A stretch of DNA of 64,000 nt, from positions 36,118 to 100,117 of the forward strand of contig CADCEV010000007.1 of assembly GCA_902800525.1 (NCBI GenBank). Direction: 5' to 3'. Within the stretch, counting starts at the first letter, position 1, and every line of letters starts with the position of its first letter. This DNA comes from an uncultured Bacteroidales bacterium (GTDB taxonomy: Bacteria > Bacteroidota > Bacteroidia > Bacteroidales > Paludibacteraceae). Positions 23,270 to 31,485 of this stretch are shown piece by piece. The notes beneath the pieces are model-generated. The model saw only the letters and a list, made by a program, of their open reading frames with translations, ran no database searches and was not told where the DNA came from. The translations under genes were made by a program, and so were the position numbers.

Positions 23270-24856
23270 TTATTTTTCCCAATTATCGAAGATCTCGGGG
23301 CCGTAGATGTTGTCTTCGGCGGGGGCGTGAAGCGGAGACCAAAGTTGGGCAAAGAAGGGGTTTGTCTTGGCTACCCGATCCCAATGCCAGGGAGTTGTTC
23401 TTTGCCTGTCGGCACGATCTGAAGGTATGGATAATTGGAGATTAAGTTTATCGAGCGTCTCCTGGGTGTACGGGCAGGGCATGTCGAAGGGAGACCAGTG
23501 ACCGCCGAGGAGGACGAGACGACGAGAGGCTTTGAAAGTATTGCCGTTTGCATCCTGCCAAGTGTCATTACCCAGATACTTACCACCACGGAAAGCCGCA
23601 GCTTTCTGCAATTCAGCATCGGTGAGGGTGTCCACATCTTTGGTCTCATCGTAGCCGTGGTCAAGCAAAACAGGTGTTTCGCTGTTATGGCTGACATCGA
23701 AATGTTTCCAATCGGGGATAGCTTTGTACTCCTCCAGCGTGCCGTAATAAGCAGCGATGCGTTTGAGCGCACTTTGATACGCTTTATCACCGGGCATTTG
23801 CGATTTTTTGATCCACCATTGGGTACCATGTTCCTTGCTATTCGCCATAAACCACATCGCTGCTTTGACGCAATGTGGGAAGAGTTTGGCGATGTGCGTT
23901 TTAGCTGCGAATTTAATACCGAGCGGCAGAGACGGGCTCTTCGCCATCTGCGCGAAGTATTCTTTTACCGGTACGTTTGCGCGGAAATGGAGATAGTTTT
24001 CGAGCTTGTCGCCATCAATATACCACATTCCGTGGAAGTTGCGGGTAGTAAACCAGTTGGCATTGAAGATCTTCTCGGGTCTCGGACAACCGATTGCATC
24101 AAGGAGGAGACATTCGAACTCGTAGTTGCTGAGACGGTATTCGTTACCGGAGCCGATGTTGTAATAGTTGCGCCAGAAGTCAGCCGGTACTTCGGGCCGG
24201 CATACCCGCTCCAAGAGTCGTCCGCTATCTTCGACGGTAGCCCATTCGAGCACGCCGCGGATAGGAACATGGAACATGATCGGGTCGTAGTTCTTGAGAA
24301 TAGCGGGATAGAGGATGCCGGACTGACGGAGCGAGACCCAGTTCTTGATACCCGAATCGGTGATGATGCGCTCCGCCGCCACTTTGGTGAGTCCGTAATG
24401 GTCATAGGCAGAGACGCAGATAGGGTCTCCCGCACGTCCCCAATGTAGCGGTTCGCGACGGTCACCCATCTGCGCTACCGAGCCGATATATACCACTTTG
24501 GGCTGTTTGTCTTCGGGCTGTGCGAGGACGGCTTTGGTGATATTCAGCGCCGCGGAGATATTTGTACGGAGTGTAGCTTTGGGACGATAGTCCGCTTGCG
24601 GCGAGACCATTCCTCCCACATGCAACACTATATCGGCGCCCGTGACCCCTTTGAGGACATCCTCGTAGTTGGTCAAGTCACCCCAGATAATTGAGAGTTG
24701 AGAGTTGATAATTGATAATTGTGAGAGCAAGGCCTTGTTTTTCTTGCTCGGACGCGCAAGGATGCGCAGTTGGTAACGGTCGGGGTAACGGAGAATCTCC
24801 GTCATGCCGGCATAGCCCATAGTGCCTGTAGCACCGGTTAAAAAGACTGTAGTCAT
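23270..24856 (-). CDS. NAD-dependent epimerase/dehydratase family protein (extended SDR)
   Basis: The 528-residue protein begins with the Rossmann motif TVFLTGATGTMGYAG. It has the SDR tyrosine and lysine in YDHYGLTKVAAE, with GSVAQMGDRREPLHWGRAGD upstream. The C-terminal 200 residues are a family-specific extension. The substrate is unknown. The segment LLSQLSIINSQLSIIWGDL contains a five-unit heptamer block (24689-24723) read in frame, which replaces the loop before the strand ending in GDLT. The gene follows the antiporter gene in the same direction after a 28-bp gap filled with another repeat type. Confidence 0.8.
   Translation of the reverse strand: MTTVFLTGATGTMGYAGMTEILRYPDRYQLRILARPSKKNKALLSQLSIINSQLSIIWGDLTNYEDVLKGVTGADIVLHVGGMVSPQADYRPKATLRTNISAALNITKAVLAQPEDKQPKVVYIGSVAQMGDRREPLHWGRAGDPICVSAYDHYGLTKVAAERIITDSGIKNWVSLRQSGILYPAILKNYDPIMFHVPIRGVLEWATVEDSGRLLERVCRPEVPADFWRNYYNIGSGNEYRLSNYEFECLLLDAIGCPRPEKIFNANWFTTRNFHGMWYIDGDKLENYLHFRANVPVKEYFAQMAKSPSLPLGIKFAAKTHIAKLFPHCVKAAMWFMANSKEHGTQWWIKKSQMPGDKAYQSALKRIAAYYGTLEEYKAIPDWKHFDVSHNSETPVLLDHGYDETKDVDTLTDAELQKAAAFRGGKYLGNDTWQDANGNTFKASRRLVLLGGHWSPFDMPCPYTQETLDKLNLQLSIPSDRADRQRTTPWHWDRVAKTNPFFAQLWSPLHAPAEDNIYGPEIFDNWEK
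24689..24723. repeat. Heptamer block inside the epimerase gene
   Basis: Five heptamers (AATTGAG, AGTTGAG, AGTTGAT, AATTGAT, AATTGTG) are translated in frame on the minus strand as part of LSQLSIINSQLSI. Confidence 0.9.
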
Positions 24857-24884
24857 GTTTATTGACGATTGGACGATTTACGAT

Positions 24885-26540
24885 TTACGATTTATTGGAA
24901 GGTTTGTCTTCCGTTTTTTGTATTTTGTGGGTTGTTTTTTTCATCCACGCGAAGGCATTTTCAACGTGCTCTCGCATATTGCGTTTCATCTCTTCGCGCC
25001 AGAGTGCTTCCTCTTCCGCTTCGTCGGTCATTTGCTTATAGGAAGCCTCTGCATCCTGGTCGCTGACAACGAGGAGCTGGTCTCCTACTTCGAGCGCACT
25101 GGTACCAGTCGGGACAAAGAAGTCCTCGCCACGACGTACCATGATGATCAGGGTCTTGGGCGGAATCTGTATTTCACGCAGTGTGTTGCCGTATTCCAAC
25201 ATCCCCGGCGTCACTTCCACTTCGCGGGCTGAGGACTGAATTTCGTCCGGAAGATCCATATCGAAGTGCTCCAATGAACGCTCTTCGTCCGGCGGTGTGT
25301 CCAGATTCAGTTTCTTCGCCATGATAGTAAGCGTTGTACCTTGCACTAACAGAGAGACGATCGTACAGAGGAAGACCACATTGAAGATAATATCCGCAAA
25401 AGGCACTCCTTCCGCCTTGCACATGATAGCGAAGATAATAGGCACGGCGCCTTTGAGTCCGACCCAACTGATCATCGTTTTATCGCGCTGTCGGTATTGC
25501 GGGAAAGGCAGCATGCAGACCCAAACGGCTATCGGGCGGGAGATAAAAATCATGACGATAGAGATGATAAGGCAAGGGAGCCAGACCTGGTAGTTGAGGA
25601 GCTCTTTGGGATGTACCATGAGACCGAGCATGAGGAACATAACCAATTGGCTGAGCCACGTGAGGCCGTTGAAGAAGGACTTGGTCTGGCGTTTGCGGGT
25701 GAACTTATTATTACCGATGATGAGACCGCCGACATAAACCGCGAGGTAAGTATTACCCTGCAGGTAATACGTGACGGAGAAAATGAAGATACATGCCGTG
25801 AGTACCATGATGGGGTAAAGGGCTTCGTTGCCCAATTTGACCTTACGCATGAGAATCACCAATCCCTGTCCGAACGCATAGCCGAGTACGGTACCCATCA
25901 CCAACTGAACGACGATTGTTTGTACGATAGGAAGTGCTTCGGCGGAATTGGTCAAGCCCACAAAAGTATCGGTGGCGAGCACGACGCCGATGAGCGTAGA
26001 TGTGAGCACATACGCCATAGGGTCGTTCGCGCCGGATTCGAGTTCCAGAAGGGGGCGCAAGTTATGTTTGAGACCGATACCGTTGGTACGGAGGACAGAG
26101 AAGACGCTGGCACTATCCGTACTGGACATGGTAGCCGCCATGAGCAACGCGAGCCAGATAGAGACCGAGGTCACGGCATTGATCCAGCCGAAGATAAAAT
26201 AGATGATCACACCCGTGACGACGCAGGTGATGAACACGCCCAAAGTAGCCAACGTAATACCCGGCGCAAGGACGGATTTGATGTCACTCAGCTTGGTTTC
26301 GAGACCGCCGTTAAAGAGGATAATACACATCGCGAGCGTACCGAGGGCTTGCGCTGTCTGGGTAGAGATCTCCACGCCTCCGTTCCCAAAGAGCGAAGAC
26401 ATGCCGTTCGGGCCAAAGAGCATTCCCACGACCAAAAAAAGCAGCAAGGCGGGTACGCCGTACTTATAACCGATCTTGTCCGCAAAAATACTGATGAAGA
26501 ACAAGAGCGATAATATCAACAGAATCAATTCAACATGCAT
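24885..26540 (-). CDS. Cation/proton antiporter with RCK_C domain, CvrA/NhaP2-like
   Basis: The 551-residue inner-membrane CPA1-type antiporter has about twelve membrane segments (residues about 1-390), including the family motif SSTDSASVFSVLR and the substrate-site region ESGANDPMAYVLT. A cytosolic RCK_C/TrkA_C domain follows (IPPKTLIIMVRRGEDFFVPTG, VGDQLLVVSD). CvrA-type proteins exchange K+ or Na+ for H+. The N-terminus starts 12 bp after the thioredoxin gene, so the two form an operon. The last residues (SNKS) and stop lie in an ACGATTT repeat block. Confidence 0.88.
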   Translation of the reverse strand: MHVELILLILSLLFFISIFADKIGYKYGVPALLLFLVVGMLFGPNGMSSLFGNGGVEISTQTAQALGTLAMCIILFNGGLETKLSDIKSVLAPGITLATLGVFITCVVTGVIIYFIFGWINAVTSVSIWLALLMAATMSSTDSASVFSVLRTNGIGLKHNLRPLLELESGANDPMAYVLTSTLIGVVLATDTFVGLTNSAEALPIVQTIVVQLVMGTVLGYAFGQGLVILMRKVKLGNEALYPIMVLTACIFIFSVTYYLQGNTYLAVYVGGLIIGNNKFTRKRQTKSFFNGLTWLSQLVMFLMLGLMVHPKELLNYQVWLPCLIISIVMIFISRPIAVWVCMLPFPQYRQRDKTMISWVGLKGAVPIIFAIMCKAEGVPFADIIFNVVFLCTIVSLLVQGTTLTIMAKKLNLDTPPDEERSLEHFDMDLPDEIQSSAREVEVTPGMLEYGNTLREIQIPPKTLIIMVRRGEDFFVPTGTSALEVGDQLLVVSDQDAEASYKQMTDEAEEEALWREEMKRNMREHVENAFAWMKKTTHKIQKTEDKPSNKS

Positions 26541-26552
26541 GATTTCAAGCGA

Positions 26553-26984
26553 TTATTTCTTATTCAGCAGGAACTCATCGATGATGCGGACGATCTCCTC
26601 TTTGGGGTACAATCCTTTGAGGAGCAGCGGTTTGCCCTCCGTCGGGATATAGAGCACTTGTGGGATGGAGTTGATGCCGAAGACATATGCCAATTCGCGT
26701 TCACGCTCGGTGTCCGCTTTGTAAAAGACCACCTGGTCGCAGTATTTCTGGCTCATTTCCTCCATGATAGGCGCAAGGCGCTTGCAAGGACCACACCAGG
26801 TGGTGTAAAAATCAATGACGCAAGGCTTGTTCCCCTTGAAAAGCCAATCTTTCTCGTTCTTATAGTCAAAGATGCGCTCTTGGAACTGTTCGGTCGTGAT
26901 ATACACCACATCTTCCGCCATCACCGGCAGGGTCAGAGACACAAAAAATAGTACTGCAAAAACTGCATTTATTGTTCTACGCAT
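26553..26984 (-). CDS. Exported thioredoxin-family protein
   Basis: The protein has about 143 residues from the ATG at 26984, with a signal peptide (INAVFAVLFFVSLTLPVMA). The thioredoxin fold has active site FYTTWCGPCKRLAP and the cis-Pro in SIPQVLYI. It should act in the periplasm on disulfides. An upstream in-frame start would spoil the signal peptide, and the promoter at 27009-27038 lies just before the chosen ATG. It is the first gene of the operon with the antiporter and probably the epimerase. Confidence 0.85.
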   Translation of the reverse strand: MRRTINAVFAVLFFVSLTLPVMAEDVVYITTEQFQERIFDYKNEKDWLFKGNKPCVIDFYTTWCGPCKRLAPIMEEMSQKYCDQVVFYKADTERERELAYVFGINSIPQVLYIPTEGKPLLLKGLYPKEEIVRIIDEFLLNKK

Positions 26985-27008
26985 AGTAATCCAAATTAAA
27001 ATTCGGTG

Positions 27009-27056
27009 CAAAGGTACAAAAAAATTTGCATATATCAAAATAATTTTGTAATTTTG
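27009..27056. promoter_or_regulatory. Overlapping divergent promoters of the thioredoxin and aroB genes
   Basis: Minus: TACCTTTG at 27016-27009 with TTG ending at 27036. Plus: TTTG at 27025-27028, 20 bp, TAATTTTG at 27049-27056. The two -33 elements are interleaved in TTTGCATATATCAAAA, so the promoters probably compete. Confidence 0.7.
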
Positions 27057-27086
27057 CAGTCATTATGAAACGAATAATAGATTATA

Positions 27087-28142
27087 ATGTCAAAAATCTG
27101 TAACGAGTTGCTAAGCGCCTTAAAGGCATACACGGAGAAATACGAACAGGTGTGCTACGTGGTCGATGAGCATGTGGCGGCGGGTGAGTTTGCCTTCCGG
27201 CAGGAGGCTTGTCTGGTATTGGCGGTACGTGAAGAGGAAAAGACGATCGATACGGTAGCGCAGATATGGGATTTTCTGTTTGCACAGGGCATGACACGAA
27301 AGGGGTTGTTGGTGGCTATCGGCGGCGGTGTCCTAACCGACCTTGCGGGTTTCGCGGCGGCTACTTACAAACGCGGCATTGATTATATCAATGTGCCCAC
27401 TACGCTGTTGGCGATGGTGGATGCTTCGTCCGGCGGGAAGACAGGGTTTAATTACCACAGACTCAAGAACAGTATCGGTGTGTTTGCTCCGCCGGTGGAG
27501 ACACTTATCTGGCCGGGATGGTTAAAGAGTCTGCCTGTTGATCAGTTCCTAAGCGGATTTGCGGAGATGCTGAAAACAGGGCTGATTAAGAGGGAGGGAG
27601 AAAAGTATGCGCTGTGGGAGGCTCTGTTGGGGTATGATTTAGAGCGAATGCCGATAGCGGAGTTGACTCCGATGATAAGGGCTTGTGTGGCAGCAAAAGA
27701 GGAGATCGTGGCGGCAGATCCGAAAGAAGAGGGTCTGCGCAAGGTGCTCAATTTCGGGCACACTTTCGGGCACGCGATAGAGGAATTGGCAATGCACAAT
27801 TCACAATTCACAATTCACAATTCACAATTCACAATTATTCCTCACGGGTACGCTGTGTTGTACGGGATGATTGCGGAGTTATACCTGAGCGTGACACTAA
27901 TGGGTTGTCCGCAGGCTCCGCTGCAACAGTTGACACAACTGATGATCCATTATTACGGCAAGCCGCAATGCAAATGCTCGGACGTAGTGCCGCTGATCGA
28001 GTTGATGCGCCATGACAAAAAGAACGAGCGCGCAGAAGAGATCAACTGCACGCTCTTGTACGATATAGGCAAACCCGCTATCAATCAGACGATTAGCAAG
28101 ACACAAGCCAAAGAGGCTTTAGAATATCTTTTCTCCCTGTAG
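27087..28142 (+). CDS. aroB: 3-dehydroquinate synthase with in-frame heptamer insertion
   Basis: The 351-residue enzyme converts DAHP to 3-dehydroquinate in the shikimate pathway using NAD and Zn. Visible are the NAD-binding GGGVLTDLAGFAA, PTTLLAMVDASSGGKTGFN, and zinc ligands in NFGHTFGHAIE and IPHGYAVLYGM. Between the last two motifs, where family members have a short loop, six tandem CACAATT units (27795-27836) encode HNSQFTI twice. The total length stays normal. A 12-codon frame at 27065 (MKRIIDYNVKNL) overlaps the start and is probably fortuitous. The last 24 bp overlap the convergent secreted-protein gene. Confidence 0.93.
   Translation: MSKICNELLSALKAYTEKYEQVCYVVDEHVAAGEFAFRQEACLVLAVREEEKTIDTVAQIWDFLFAQGMTRKGLLVAIGGGVLTDLAGFAAATYKRGIDYINVPTTLLAMVDASSGGKTGFNYHRLKNSIGVFAPPVETLIWPGWLKSLPVDQFLSGFAEMLKTGLIKREGEKYALWEALLGYDLERMPIAELTPMIRACVAAKEEIVAADPKEEGLRKVLNFGHTFGHAIEELAMHNSQFTIHNSQFTIIPHGYAVLYGMIAELYLSVTLMGCPQAPLQQLTQLMIHYYGKPQCKCSDVVPLIELMRHDKKNERAEEINCTLLYDIGKPAINQTISKTQAKEALEYLFSL
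27795..27836. repeat. Six tandem heptamers (CACAATT) inside aroB
   Basis: A perfect 7-bp repeat, six copies, 42 bp. The net effect is in frame, but gain or loss of one or two units would shift the aroB reading frame. Confidence 0.97.
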
Positions 28143-30116
28143 AGTATAACGCCCGTGGTCGGTTTCGACAATCACGACGCCGTTTTGCATCACTACGCGC
28201 GTCTGGGGCGATACGAGTTTGTCTTCCAAAGCGGAAGGCAATTCTTGTTTGATAATATAGAGCGTCACGACGTCGTAGTCATAGCTGACAATGACATATG
28301 TGCGTGTGGGCACGTCCTTGGTAAAGGAGGGCAAGCGGAACTTATTATCCACCGCATATTCCATGCCGTTATAGGTGAGACTCGTCCATGAGTTCACGAC
28401 GGCATTTTCCAGGACCATGAACCGGCATACATCCGTCGAGTCAATGGTGGTACCAGCTTCTTCGGGTAGTATTTCTATGTTTTGTCCCACATTGAAAGCC
28501 TCGGAAGGCGAGATCTCGGGCACACCGAAATAATTGATGAATCGTCCTGTTACGCCTGAGAGTTGGTCGCCGGCTTTGAGGTCTGCGCCGTAACGTTTGC
28601 CTGTCTCGCCGTTGCCGCGGTCGAAGAGCAGCATAGAGCCCGTCTCATCCCGGACGTAGATATAATTATCGTATTTCTTCGTGACCCATACATCATTGAG
28701 GAAGATAGTAGCATGATCTTCCGACCGAACCGCTTCCGCCACGGCCAGGGGTTGCATCACGTGTACCATCACCGTCACTTCGGTCTGCACGGCGCCGGAG
28801 GTCAAAAGCAAGGTGTCGATATAATGTCCCGGCTCGGCGGAGTACGAGATGGTCAATTGGTCCCCGTCGCGATCCAAAGTCGTGGAAGAGAGCGAGAACA
28901 CTTTTCCTTGCTTGAGGGACGCGGTAATGTCCGCCGAGAGGCGGTTTGCGTTCACCTCGATTGTGCGGCTACCGGAGGTCTTTACGGTAGTACCGAAATT
29001 GACCATCGGTGCTATTATCGCTTCCACATCGCCCATGGCTTCTACGCGGCGGTAAAGGCAGATGGGGGTTTGCGAACGGTCTTGGTAGCAGGAAAAGAGT
29101 GTTGGGCTGTTAGAGGCGTTGTATTGGATGATTTTCGCCAGGCTGTTGCCTTTGTTGGCAATGACGGCTTCACCGCCGTTTTCGATGGTGATAGACCAGA
29201 AGCCATAGTTGCCGTATGTTTTTTCATCCACCACGTCTGTCCAAAGGGCCAAGCGGTTTTTTGTTTTTCCGCCGGAGGCAACGAGGTACGCTTCCTCGTA
29301 GCGCATTTCGTCCATGAAGACAAAGGCTTTCTCGCCGTTCAGGTCCGCGATGCGAAGGGTATAGATCGCACGGTCGTCCGAGTTGACGGTGTTGCGGTCC
29401 GATGCGTATTTGCCGGAGATGGCATGGATATTATTGACGGATTCGAACTCGTCGTAATAGCCCATGATGTAGTTGACGCCTTCTTTGTACACACCGAAGA
29501 TCACCTGGTCGGAGTCCTCCAGCTGCTCTACATCGGTCACGAGGCGATAGGTATCCATGGTGAACGCCGAGCCCCCGCCTGCGGCTGAACGGATCGAGAC
29601 AGAGTGGATGTTGATCGCGTTCTCGGTGCAGTTCACCCAGAACTTGATTTTACCTGTTTGCGGGGTATCAAAGGCAATGACTGAGTCGCGGTTTAAGTCG
29701 CCTGTACCGCTGACAGCCGGTTTATGGATTGTAATGGTCTGAGGCTCGTTATCGCCTATCTGCACATTGATCGTACCTTTGCCTTTCGAGGCGTTTTGGC
29801 AGAAATTGAAAGTGATCTGTCTGACCTCTTCGAAGCTCTGCACGGAGGTAGCTCCGGCGCCGGAAGTGCCTGTTTTGACGCTCACGCCCGCCATGTGCAG
29901 CGAGCCGTCCGCGTATGTTCTGCCAGCGTTATAGTCTGACGCATCTTTGTCGCTAATCCATCCGTCTGAGACGCCGTCACAAGGCGTTGCCTCCACCTTG
30001 CTTGCCCATTTGAGGGAAGTGAAAGTATAAGTTGTTACGCCAGCTGTGAGGTGCAGCGGAAAAAACAAAGTACAAAGTAACAAGGTACAAAGTACAAAAA
30101 GATTTTGTGTTTTCAT
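28119..30116 (-). CDS. Secreted multidomain protein with OB-fold-like domain and C-terminal tail motif
   Basis: The 665-residue protein has a signal peptide (LCTLLLCTLFFPLHLTAG). Residues about 25-180 look like a jelly-roll domain; about 190-370 a beta-rich domain (LVTDVEQLEDSDQVIFGVY); about 380-460 an Ig/BACON-like domain; and about 465-570 an OB-fold-like domain (IFLNDVWVTKKYDNYIYVRD). The last 25 residues (RVVMQNGVVIVETDHGRYTL, then QGEKIF) share the pattern NGV-x-x-I...Y-x-x-QG with the 1952-residue protein at 38627-44485. This suggests a common sorting or anchoring tail, perhaps for type IX secretion. Function is unknown. No operon partner is evident. Confidence 0.65.
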   Translation of the reverse strand: MKTQNLFVLCTLLLCTLFFPLHLTAGVTTYTFTSLKWASKVEATPCDGVSDGWISDKDASDYNAGRTYADGSLHMAGVSVKTGTSGAGATSVQSFEEVRQITFNFCQNASKGKGTINVQIGDNEPQTITIHKPAVSGTGDLNRDSVIAFDTPQTGKIKFWVNCTENAINIHSVSIRSAAGGGSAFTMDTYRLVTDVEQLEDSDQVIFGVYKEGVNYIMGYYDEFESVNNIHAISGKYASDRNTVNSDDRAIYTLRIADLNGEKAFVFMDEMRYEEAYLVASGGKTKNRLALWTDVVDEKTYGNYGFWSITIENGGEAVIANKGNSLAKIIQYNASNSPTLFSCYQDRSQTPICLYRRVEAMGDVEAIIAPMVNFGTTVKTSGSRTIEVNANRLSADITASLKQGKVFSLSSTTLDRDGDQLTISYSAEPGHYIDTLLLTSGAVQTEVTVMVHVMQPLAVAEAVRSEDHATIFLNDVWVTKKYDNYIYVRDETGSMLLFDRGNGETGKRYGADLKAGDQLSGVTGRFINYFGVPEISPSEAFNVGQNIEILPEEAGTTIDSTDVCRFMVLENAVVNSWTSLTYNGMEYAVDNKFRLPSFTKDVPTRTYVIVSYDYDVVTLYIIKQELPSALEDKLVSPQTRVVMQNGVVIVETDHGRYTLQGEKIF

Positions 30117-30117
30117 G

Positions 30118-30170
30118 CTATTAACGATTTAACATTTTAACTATTTAACGTTTTAACGTTTGCTTTAGCA
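30118..30170. repeat. 8-bp repeat block (AACnTTTT type)
   Basis: Units AACGATTT, AACATTTT, AACTATTT and AACGTTTT fill the gap between the phoH-like gene and the secreted-protein gene. Confidence 0.75.
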
Positions 30171-30173
30171 AAC

Positions 30174-31097
30174 CTACTTATACGCCGCCACAATATGTTT
30201 TACCAAGGGGTGACGGACAATATCTTTCTCGTTAAACTCAATGATTCGGATGCCTTTGATGTCATGGAAGCGATCCATGGCGTCACGGAGCCCGGAGCGT
30301 TGGGATGCGGGCAGGTCGATCTGTGTCAAGTCCCCGGTAACGATCATTTTGCCGCCTATACCAAGACGCGTGAGGAACATTTTGAGTTGCTGCACGGTGG
30401 TGTTCTGCGCCTCGTCGAGAATGACGACAGCGTCCGAGAGTGTACGCCCGCGCATGAAAGCAAGGGGGGCTATCTGGATGATGCCTTTCTCCATGAACTC
30501 ATTGAGTTTGGTATCGGGCAACATGTCCTGCAGCGCATCGTAGAGAGGTTGCAAGTACGGGTCGATTTTCTCTTTCATGTCACCCGGCAGGAAACCTAAT
30601 TTCTCTCCTGCTTCGACCGCCGGGCGTGAGAGGATGATGCGTCTGACCTCTTTGTTTTTGAGCGCACGCACGGCTAAAGCAATCGCCGTATAGGTCTTAC
30701 CGCTCCCGGCAGGTCCGACCGCAAAAAGAAGGTCGTTCTCTTCGTATGCATCCACCAAAAGGCGTTGGTTCGCCGAACGGGCATAAATAGATTTTCCGTT
30801 CACTCCGTGGAGGATCAGATTGTCCGTAGCGCGCTCTTGAGGTTTATCTCCGTGGAGCAGCATGAGAATATCCTGCTCGGAGAGTTTATTATTGCGAATG
30901 CAGAAGTTCTCGCATAATTTTAGCGTCTTCTCAAAGTTCGCAACTGCTTTTTCAGAACCGGTTACTTTTACCTGGTAGCCGCGTGCAACGACCCTCACGT
31001 CGGGGTGTTGGTTCTTCAAACAGAGGATGTTGGAGTTATTCACGCCGTAAAAGGTCGGCGTATCGAGGGAGTCCTGAAGTGTAAATATCGTTTCCAT
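30174..31097 (-). CDS. PhoH-family ATPase
   Basis: The 307-residue cytoplasmic NTPase has Walker A VGPAGSGKTYTA near residue 130 and Walker B AVVILDEAQNTT. The N-terminal KH-like region begins with FYGVNNSNILCLKNQHPDV. This matches the PhoL/YbeZ type that works with YbeY and ribosome maturation factors in other bacteria. Its start overlaps the end of the upstream HsdR-N-like gene by 62 bp, and conservation of the N-terminus supports this start. Confidence 0.9.
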   Translation of the reverse strand: METIFTLQDSLDTPTFYGVNNSNILCLKNQHPDVRVVARGYQVKVTGSEKAVANFEKTLKLCENFCIRNNKLSEQDILMLLHGDKPQERATDNLILHGVNGKSIYARSANQRLLVDAYEENDLLFAVGPAGSGKTYTAIALAVRALKNKEVRRIILSRPAVEAGEKLGFLPGDMKEKIDPYLQPLYDALQDMLPDTKLNEFMEKGIIQIAPLAFMRGRTLSDAVVILDEAQNTTVQQLKMFLTRLGIGGKMIVTGDLTQIDLPASQRSGLRDAMDRFHDIKGIRIIEFNEKDIVRHPLVKHIVAAYK

Positions 31098-31473
31098 TTA
31101 CATATATTGCCTGTATTCCATTATAAAGTAATAGGTGAGGCACGTTTAGTTTTCTATTATAGTTGATAGCTTGATCAAGTGTCTTTTGGGTAATGGGGAC
31201 CGTCTCCGCCTTGCATTCGATGATCATAAGGGGCTGCATGGTGTTGTCATAGACAACTGCGTCGCAACGTTGGTTAATTGAGAATTGAGAATTGACAATT
31301 GACAATTTTTCCAGAGGCACCTCTACTGCGATGAGGGAGGAGGGATAGTCCAGTTGCTCCACCAAGCGGTGAAGCAACTGTTGACGAATCCATTCTTCCG
31401 GGGTCAAGCGCACCCATTTATGACGCCAATCGCAGAAGATCTGCTCCTTATTATTATATACGCGCGTGCGCAA
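31036..31473 (-). CDS. HsdR N-terminal-like (PD-(D/E)XK) protein with heptamer insertion
   Basis: The 145-residue protein most resembles the stand-alone type I restriction enzyme R-protein N-terminal domain (HSDR_N_2) common in Bacteroidota (RLTPEEWIRQQLLHRLVEQL, QRCDAVVYD, PLMIIECKAE). The D...E-x-K nuclease-fold residues are visible in the last two motifs. No HsdM/S genes are nearby, so this is not a restriction system; the biological role is unknown. Translation likely starts at the TTG at 31473, because a stop lies four codons upstream. The stretch EKLSIVNSQFSINQ is encoded by heptamer repeats at 31276-31307. Confidence 0.75.
   Translation of the reverse strand: MRTRVYNNKEQIFCDWRHKWVRLTPEEWIRQQLLHRLVEQLDYPSSLIAVEVPLEKLSIVNSQFSINQRCDAVVYDNTMQPLMIIECKAETVPITQKTLDQAINYNRKLNVPHLLLYNGIQAIYVNGNDIYTSGLPRYADLLRRE
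31276..31307. repeat. Heptamer block inside the HsdR-N-like gene
   Basis: AATTGAG twice, AATTGAC twice, then AATT, read in frame on the minus strand. Confidence 0.9.
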
Positions 31474-31485
31474 GGCGTTAAGCTG

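Noticed and set aside
27065-27103. Twelve-codon frame MKRIIDYNVKNL overlapping the aroB start
   Set aside because: It begins within about 3 nt of the predicted transcription start and shows no regulatory hairpin; probably fortuitous.
31036-31473. Type I restriction-modification system
   Set aside because: Only an isolated HsdR N-terminal-like domain is present; no helicase, methylase or specificity gene is in the neighbourhood.
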